Position numbers and translations under genes: made by a program
The notes under the pieces: generated by a model
What the model saw: the letters and a program-made list of their open reading frames with translations, nothing else
Databases searched by the model: none
Told to the model about the DNA's origin: nothing
Assembly: GCA_023247575.1 (NCBI GenBank)
Contig: JAHFGE010000112.1
Coordinates: 1-5,029 of the forward strand
DNA from: Candidatus Omnitrophota bacterium
GTDB taxonomy: Bacteria; Omnitrophota; Gorgyraeia; Zapsychrales; Fredricksoniimonadaceae
Direction: 5' to 3'
DNA length: 5,029 nt
Shown here: piece by piece, positions 1 to 2,941 of the stretch
How positions within the stretch are numbered: the stretch's first letter is position 1
Layout: each line of letters opens with the position of its first letter

Positions 1-480
1 ATAAACAAAATCAAAGCTGGCTAAAACCGGCCAAATGTCCTGTTTGGTATCCAGATTACTAACGCCGGCAATCTGTTTCATGCCGTTGAATTCGGCGGGA
101 TTATGCGAGGCCGTAATGGAAACTCCGCCATCGCAATTGTAGTAGATAATCGAGAAGTACAGCATGGGGGTGGAAGCCATTTTAACGTCGATAACGTTGA
201 TGCCGCAGGAGGCTACGGCCTTAATGAATATATTATCCTTGATCATTTTTCCGCTTCCGCGCACATCCTGTGACACAGCAACAGTCATGTCTTGCGGGCT
301 CCTGGGCTTGTTTCTATGGGTTAAAATCGCGGCAAATGTTTTGCCTAAATAAAATACGAGCTTTGGCGTGAGTTCCTGCTTCACTTCTTTTGCGTGTCGA
401 TCTTCAACTTTTAGCGGCTGGGCAATTCCCCGGATATCGTAAGACCGGAATATATGCTTGGATGCTCCAAAGTCAATCCT
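1..480 (-). other. Phosphomannomutase/phosphoglucomutase domain I within the large protein
   Basis: This is the N-terminal alpha/beta domain of the alpha-D-phosphohexomutase family, which interconverts sugar 6-phosphates and 1-phosphates. Visible landmarks in order are FRSYDIRGI (forward 424-450), YLGKTFAAIL (about 316-351), VAVSQDVRGSG (about 250-282), the STPMLYF segment and the active-site loop TASHNP (97-114). The catalytic serine is retained, so an active enzyme is possible. The usual GRD in GRDxR is SQD here, a departure whose effect is unknown. Domains II to IV lie outside the window, so specificity for mannose, glucose or glucosamine phosphates cannot be judged. Confidence 0.88.
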
Positions 481-2121
481 GCGGTATATCAATCTTTGTC
501 TGCCGGCTTGATCCACCGTTTGAACTTCATCGATGCCGGCAAAATGTCTTTGCGGATGCAGCTCATTATCGACCGAAGCAAGATCTCTTAAATCAGTCCT
601 GGCTTCTGTGCCGCTGATGCCGAATTCTGCTGTGTAGGAATCCTCGGTGAACTCCTCTCCTTTGACCATCATCCTAAAATAAGCGTCTTTCATACGCCGC
701 GGTCCCGGCCAGTGTTGTATCTTTTTGCGCAGCCGCTGCATTTTATCTTTAAATTCTGTATAGGCTTCTCCAATGGTATCGTCCAATAAACTTGCGCCCG
801 GCACTTTTATAGAGGCGCCGGTAATTTGACGCTCCAACTCCTCGGCCTCATGATGAGAGAGCCCCAGCAGCTCTGACCACTCATGAACAATCAACGCCAT
901 CAACGCCTCTTTGCCTTTGTCTCCCCTTTTTCTCTCGATGAAATCAACCAAGCCGCGCGGTAAAAAGATGTTCTGTTGAGTATGATTAAAGTTGCTGCCT
1001 CCTCTTCCCCAATGAGCAAAAGCGCATTTTTCCTTGTTATCGATATCGATCACCAGCCCCGGCAGAGAGGGGATGTCAATAACGGGGTTTGCGGAGTCGT
1101 CCCGAATGGTCAGAGGCATTAAGGGATCGGCGATATAAACTTTTATTTTCTCGAGATCAATCTTGCCGGCTAATTCCGGCCGCAATCTCTTAAGCTCTTC
1201 GCCTGCTTTGACCACCAGCGCGTATTCGCTGTCCCTGGCCGCCTTCTTATTTCCGTCGGCCGGCGTGCCTTGTCTGATAAGTTCAGCTCTGCTGCCCTTG
1301 AAAGCCATGTCAATGGTCCTGTTAATCTCCTCGGGGGAAACCTCCTTGCCTTTTGCCCGCGGATTTCGGTCTGTGGCATCCGCTTCCGTATGCCCTTCGC
1401 GCGGCTTGGCGGGATTTTTCTCCTTAGCGAGCGTCTCCTTGACAATGGCCAGCACCCCTGGCCGATGGCCATGTCCTAGAAAATCTGTGAACTTATCCTT
1501 GAGAATCGGTAAACGTGGTTCGGCGAGCGGATTGGTCTTTAAAGCCGCCACCCAGCGGTTGTAATCCAGATGTATCTCGACCGCCATTCTAATCTGCGCC
1601 TCATAAATGATCTGATCAATGCCTTTCTTCTCCTGCAGGGAGGAGGCAAGGTAACGCGGCCTCGTTTCCCTTTCGACTTCCTGCTTGGCCTGCTCGATGA
1701 CTTCCGATAACTGCCACAGCACCAAGCGGTCAAAGCCATCGATAGCCCGCAAATCCCCTTGGATCGGGTCATAGACTTGGGGCCCATGCCCGTCCACAAA
1801 ATCCCAGCTGGATTTGCGGTTAAGTTCCTCATCAATCACCATCACCTGGTAGGCGCTGGTCTGCATCGCCGCCTCCAGCGAACCGTGCATGTGAATCAAA
1901 CGCTCCAATTGTTCCTGATGATCAGCCTGTACCCCCGCAGGAATGGAACGCGTGGGGTCTTTGTCTGCTGACAAATCTCTTATCCAATGTCCCTGACCAC
2001 CCAGGGGCGCCACCGGCAGCGACGGCGCAAAGCCCAGGGCTAGACCTATTACGCCTAAAGCCTTGACAGTTCTACTGAAGAATGCTATATAAATACCAAG
2101 AGGTGCAATTCTATGCTTCAT
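1..2121 (-). CDS. Large signal-anchored protein with C-terminal phosphomannomutase/phosphoglucomutase domain (3' partial)
   Basis: This minus-strand frame is open from 2121 to the window edge (707 codons visible). The last ~150 residues match the start of the phosphohexomutase superfamily: FRSYDIRGI at 558-566, a DVRGSG loop, and DGGVSITASHNP containing the catalytic serine that is phosphorylated in this family (Ser672). The metal-binding and sugar-binding loops would lie beyond the window. Family members normally begin close to the FRxYDIRG motif, so ~550 residues are fused in front. Residues 1-42 carry basic residues and then a hydrophobic stretch (ALGVIGLALGFAP, 21-33), which suggests a signal peptide or anchor. 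KDPTRSIP follows at 54-61. Residues 68-365 are mostly charged and helical and were not recognised. Residues 408-427 (VHEWSELLGLSHHEAE) hold a conserved-looking HE motif that might bind metal. The start is uncertain: ATG 2121 lacks a clear ribosome binding site, and the frame stays open upstream to an ATG at 2673. Confidence 0.82.
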   Translation of the reverse strand, partial: MKHRIAPLGIYIAFFSRTVKALGVIGLALGFAPSLPVAPLGGQGHWIRDLSADKDPTRSIPAGVQADHQEQLERLIHMHGSLEAAMQTSAYQVMVIDEELNRKSSWDFVDGHGPQVYDPIQGDLRAIDGFDRLVLWQLSEVIEQAKQEVERETRPRYLASSLQEKKGIDQIIYEAQIRMAVEIHLDYNRWVAALKTNPLAEPRLPILKDKFTDFLGHGHRPGVLAIVKETLAKEKNPAKPREGHTEADATDRNPRAKGKEVSPEEINRTIDMAFKGSRAELIRQGTPADGNKKAARDSEYALVVKAGEELKRLRPELAGKIDLEKIKVYIADPLMPLTIRDDSANPVIDIPSLPGLVIDIDNKEKCAFAHWGRGGSNFNHTQQNIFLPRGLVDFIERKRGDKGKEALMALIVHEWSELLGLSHHEAEELERQITGASIKVPGASLLDDTIGEAYTEFKDKMQRLRKKIQHWPGPRRMKDAYFRMMVKGEEFTEDSYTAEFGISGTEARTDLRDLASVDNELHPQRHFAGIDEVQTVDQAGRQRLIYRRIDFGASKHIFRSYDIRGIAQPLKVEDRHAKEVKQELTPKLVFYLGKTFAAILTHRNKPRSPQDMTVAVSQDVRGSGKMIKDNIFIKAVASCGINVIDVKMASTPMLYFSIIYYNCDGGVSITASHNPAEFNGMKQIAGVSNLDTKQDIWPVLASFDFVY
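1945..1962 (-). repeat. Linker repeat, copy 1 (KDPTRS)
   Basis: Eighteen bases differ at one position from 3592-3609 and encode KDPTRS in the same codon phase. The copy lies just after the signal-anchor region of the left-hand gene. Confidence 0.6.
2063..2091 (+). promoter_or_regulatory. Sigma70-type promoter of the DUF433 gene
   Basis: A perfect -35 box TTGACA (2063-2068) is separated by 17 bp from TATATA (2086-2091), with a TG dinucleotide one base before the -10 (2083-2084), as in extended -10 promoters. Transcription would start near 2098, giving a leader of about 15 nt that begins almost at the ribosome binding site. The promoter lies inside codons 11-20 of the opposing large gene if that gene starts at 2121. 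Confidence 0.7.
2098..2105 (+). promoter_or_regulatory. Ribosome binding site of the DUF433 gene
   Basis: AAGAGGTG is a good anti-16S match ending 7 nt before ATG 2113. It fixes the start of the DUF433 gene at this codon rather than at an internal methionine. Confidence 0.65.
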
Positions 2122-2379
2122 AATAATGATAAAGCTAAAAACACTTTCGATCGTATATCTGTCAATCCCAATATTTGTCACGGAAAGCCATGCATCAAAG
2201 GCCATCGCGTTATGGTGTATCAAATTCTTGAGCTCCTTGAGTATGGGAAAACTTTCGACCAAATCATCAATGAACATTTCCCAACGATCACCAAAGAGGA
2301 TATTGCCGCCTGCATTCACTACGCCAATAGCATAATCCAAAACGAAGAAATTCATTTTCATGAAGAATCCCGCCGCTGA
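2113..2379 (+). CDS. DUF433 family antitoxin-like protein (orphan)
   Basis: This 88-residue protein matches the DUF433 (COG2442) pattern over its whole core. It has ISVNPNICHGKPCIKGHRV at 16-34, a variant of the family's NPxIxxGKPxIxGTR signature, then VYQILELLEYGKTFDQII (36-53), the FPTITKEDIAACIHYA helix region (56-71) and an acidic tail. DUF433 proteins are small winged-helix-type DNA-binding proteins, often the antitoxin beside a DUF5615 PIN-like nuclease toxin, and are expected to repress their own promoter. Here no DUF5615 gene follows: only a 25-codon frame overlaps the 3' end. A strong promoter and ribosome binding site precede the gene, so it is probably expressed. Its first nine bases overlap, head to head, the possible ATG (2121) of the opposing large gene. 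Its base composition is more AT-rich than the flanks, which fits acquisition by transfer. Confidence 0.88.
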   Translation: MLHNNDKAKNTFDRISVNPNICHGKPCIKGHRVMVYQILELLEYGKTFDQIINEHFPTITKEDIAACIHYANSIIQNEEIHFHEESRR

Positions 2380-2437
2380 ATTCGATAAAACGCTCTTTAT
2401 CGTAGATTCCAATAAATACCGAAGACGTAAAGAATAA
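2360..2437 (+). CDS. Possible 25-residue ORF in the toxin position, unrecognised
   Basis: The reading frame MKNPAAEFDKTLFIVDSNK followed by a basic end overlaps the last 20 bases of the DUF433 gene, where a partner toxin gene would normally begin. The sequence shows no PIN-like toxin motif and no good ribosome binding site (a weak GAAGAA lies at 2344-2349). It stops just before the 61-bp repeat begins at 2442. It could be a remnant of a lost partner, a short real peptide, or chance. The last is most likely. Confidence 0.2.
   Translation: MKNPAAEFDKTLFIVDSNKYRRRKE
2383..2402. repeat. Inverted repeat just after the DUF433 stop codon
   Basis: CGATAAA (2383-2389) and TTTATCG (2396-2402) form a perfect 7-bp stem around a 6-nt loop, three bases after the DUF433 stop codon. 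No run of T follows on the plus strand, so it is at best a weak terminator or a transcript-end stabiliser. Confidence 0.3.
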
Positions 2438-2441
2438 TCTC

Positions 2442-2502
2442 GACGGGCAAAAAATTTGCGGATGCCAGGGGCGACGGCCAAGAGACCCACGGCAACAGCG
2501 AC
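2442..2502 (-). repeat. 61-bp direct repeat, copy 1 (membrane-anchor coding)
   Basis: This copy is identical to 3075-3135 except at two positions (2449 and 2452), and the last 50 bases are perfect. On the minus strand it encodes VAVAVGLLAVAPGIRKFFAR, a hydrophobic segment followed by a basic stop-transfer end. Both copies have the same orientation and codon phase. Identity stops abruptly on both sides, which suggests a copied block rather than diverged paralogous domains. Confidence 0.9.
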
Positions 2503-2673
2503 AATGCTCATAGCTAATCCCGTAACTAAAATTAATGGCGTAATCGACCAAGCACGAACAGCCTGCATTGGCTGGGCATTGGTCCCGCCAACCCCGCCAA
2601 AGGCGGGATTGACAGTGCCGCCCAGCAATGCTAAGCTGGTCATTGTTGTCAGCCAAACCTTGGCATTCCCCAT
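2442..2673 (-). pseudogene. Signal peptide plus membrane segment fragment, or N-terminal extension of the phosphomannomutase protein
   Basis: Read on the minus strand from ATG 2673, the sequence starts MGNAKVWLTTMTSLALLGG and continues through AFGGVGGTNAQ, a convincing signal-peptide pattern with a small-residue cleavage region. A hydrophobic membrane stretch follows (ILVTGLAMSIVAVAVGLLAV), ending in the basic APGIRKFFAR. A purine-rich AAGGGGAGGGG lies upstream (2687-2697), 13 nt from the ATG, so it is a somewhat distant ribosome binding site. The last 21 residues repeat the anchor of the right-hand gene almost exactly at the DNA level. No stop follows: the frame runs on through the antisense of the DUF433 gene into the phosphomannomutase protein. 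It may be the true start of that protein or a remnant left by a rearrangement. Classing it as a broken fragment is a judgement, not a proof. Confidence 0.45.
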
Positions 2674-2678
2674 GCCAA
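2660..2678. promoter_or_regulatory. Candidate operator: dyad TTGGCAT-N5-ATGCCAA
   Basis: This perfect 7-bp dyad with a 5-bp centre starts on the -35 box and ends three bases before the -10 box of the pair's promoter. A third half-site GCCAA (2652-2656) makes a second dyad with the left arm (GCCAA-N3-TTGGC). The position is typical for a repressor or activator site. The binding protein is unknown. Confidence 0.45.
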
Positions 2679-2687
2679 ATGTATAAC
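2660..2687 (+). promoter_or_regulatory. Promoter of the small membrane-gene pair
   Basis: TTGGCA (2660-2665, one base from TTGACA) is followed after 16 bp by TATAAC (2682-2687). The predicted start near 2694 leaves about 29 nt to the ATG at 2723, with the ribosome binding site in between. A reading as a sigma54 promoter is also possible: TGGCA with GG (2662-2663) and GC (2674-2675) ten bases apart. The -12 side departs from consensus. Confidence 0.5.
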
Positions 2688-2708
2688 CCCTCCCCTTAAA
2701 AATCCTCC

Positions 2709-2714
2709 GGAGGT
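2709..2714 (+). promoter_or_regulatory. Ribosome binding site inside the palindrome CCTCCGGAGG
   Basis: GGAGGT is a near-ideal ribosome binding site 8 nt before ATG 2723. It is the right half of a perfect 10-bp palindrome CCTCCGGAGG (2704-2713). The arms touch, so an intramolecular hairpin over the whole palindrome is unlikely, but partial pairing could reduce access. Confidence 0.65.
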
Positions 2715-2722
2715 ACACTTTA

Positions 2723-2941
2723 ATGTTTCTAGTCAAATTAACAACACGATTGAACAGCAAGCAGTCATCGGAATTAGCCAAAGGCCTTATTAACCTCGGT
2801 AATCTCCTTGTTGGCAGCACCCTTATTAATCGGGCTATCGTGGGAGAATTAAGTTTTGGAGCATTCGTTTTTAGCGTTTTTTGTTTTGTGCTGGTATGGG
2901 GATCTGCTATATTACTATTGGCCAACCGAGAAAGGACATAA
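2723..2941 (+). CDS. Small membrane protein of 72 residues, unknown function
   Basis: The protein has a basic N terminus (residues 1-14). The amphipathic or hydrophobic segment LAKGLINLGNLLVGSTLI spans 18-35, and a strong membrane segment, FGAFVFSVFCFVLVWGSAILLL, spans 45-66 before a charged end NRERT. The layout of a glycine-rich first helix (GLINLGNLLVGS) followed by a second membrane helix is shared by small uncharacterised two-helix membrane proteins common in bacterial genomes. No exact family is named here. It has its own promoter and an excellent ribosome binding site, and the next gene starts two bases after its stop, so the two are probably co-translated. Its antisense contains the only stops that close the minus-strand frame in this window. 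Its AT-rich composition differs from the flanks. Confidence 0.72.
   Translation: MFLVKLTTRLNSKQSSELAKGLINLGNLLVGSTLINRAIVGELSFGAFVFSVFCFVLVWGSAILLLANRERT

Noticed and set aside
1163..1564. Plus-strand 133-codon frame opposite the large left gene
   Set aside because: It is the complement of the charged helical part of the minus-strand protein, Ser/Leu/Ala-rich, with no ribosome binding site. The minus frame is continuous and ends in a recognisable enzyme domain.
2137..2165. Minus-strand promoter for the left gene (TGTCAA, the complement of TTGACA, at 2160-2165)
   Set aside because: No acceptable -10 box occurs at 15-19 bp spacing, and the element lies within conserved DUF433 codons.
2593..2607. 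Hairpin CCCGCC-AAA-GGCGGG as a REP element or terminator
   Set aside because: It has no T run and lies inside the signal peptide coding stretch as codons for NPAFGG, which explains the symmetry by itself. No second copy is present in the window.
2288..2656. Minus-strand 122-codon frame starting MADNNDQLS
   Set aside because: Its composition is odd (many Cys, Trp and Arg) and it crosses the 61-bp repeat out of phase with the anchor peptide that is conserved between the copies. It also overlaps the DUF433 gene. It is an other-frame shadow.
2456..2686. Plus-strand 76-codon frame starting MRMPGATAKRP
   Set aside because: It is the antisense of the signal peptide and membrane segment, has no ribosome binding site and shows low-complexity Pro/Ala/Thr content typical of shadows.
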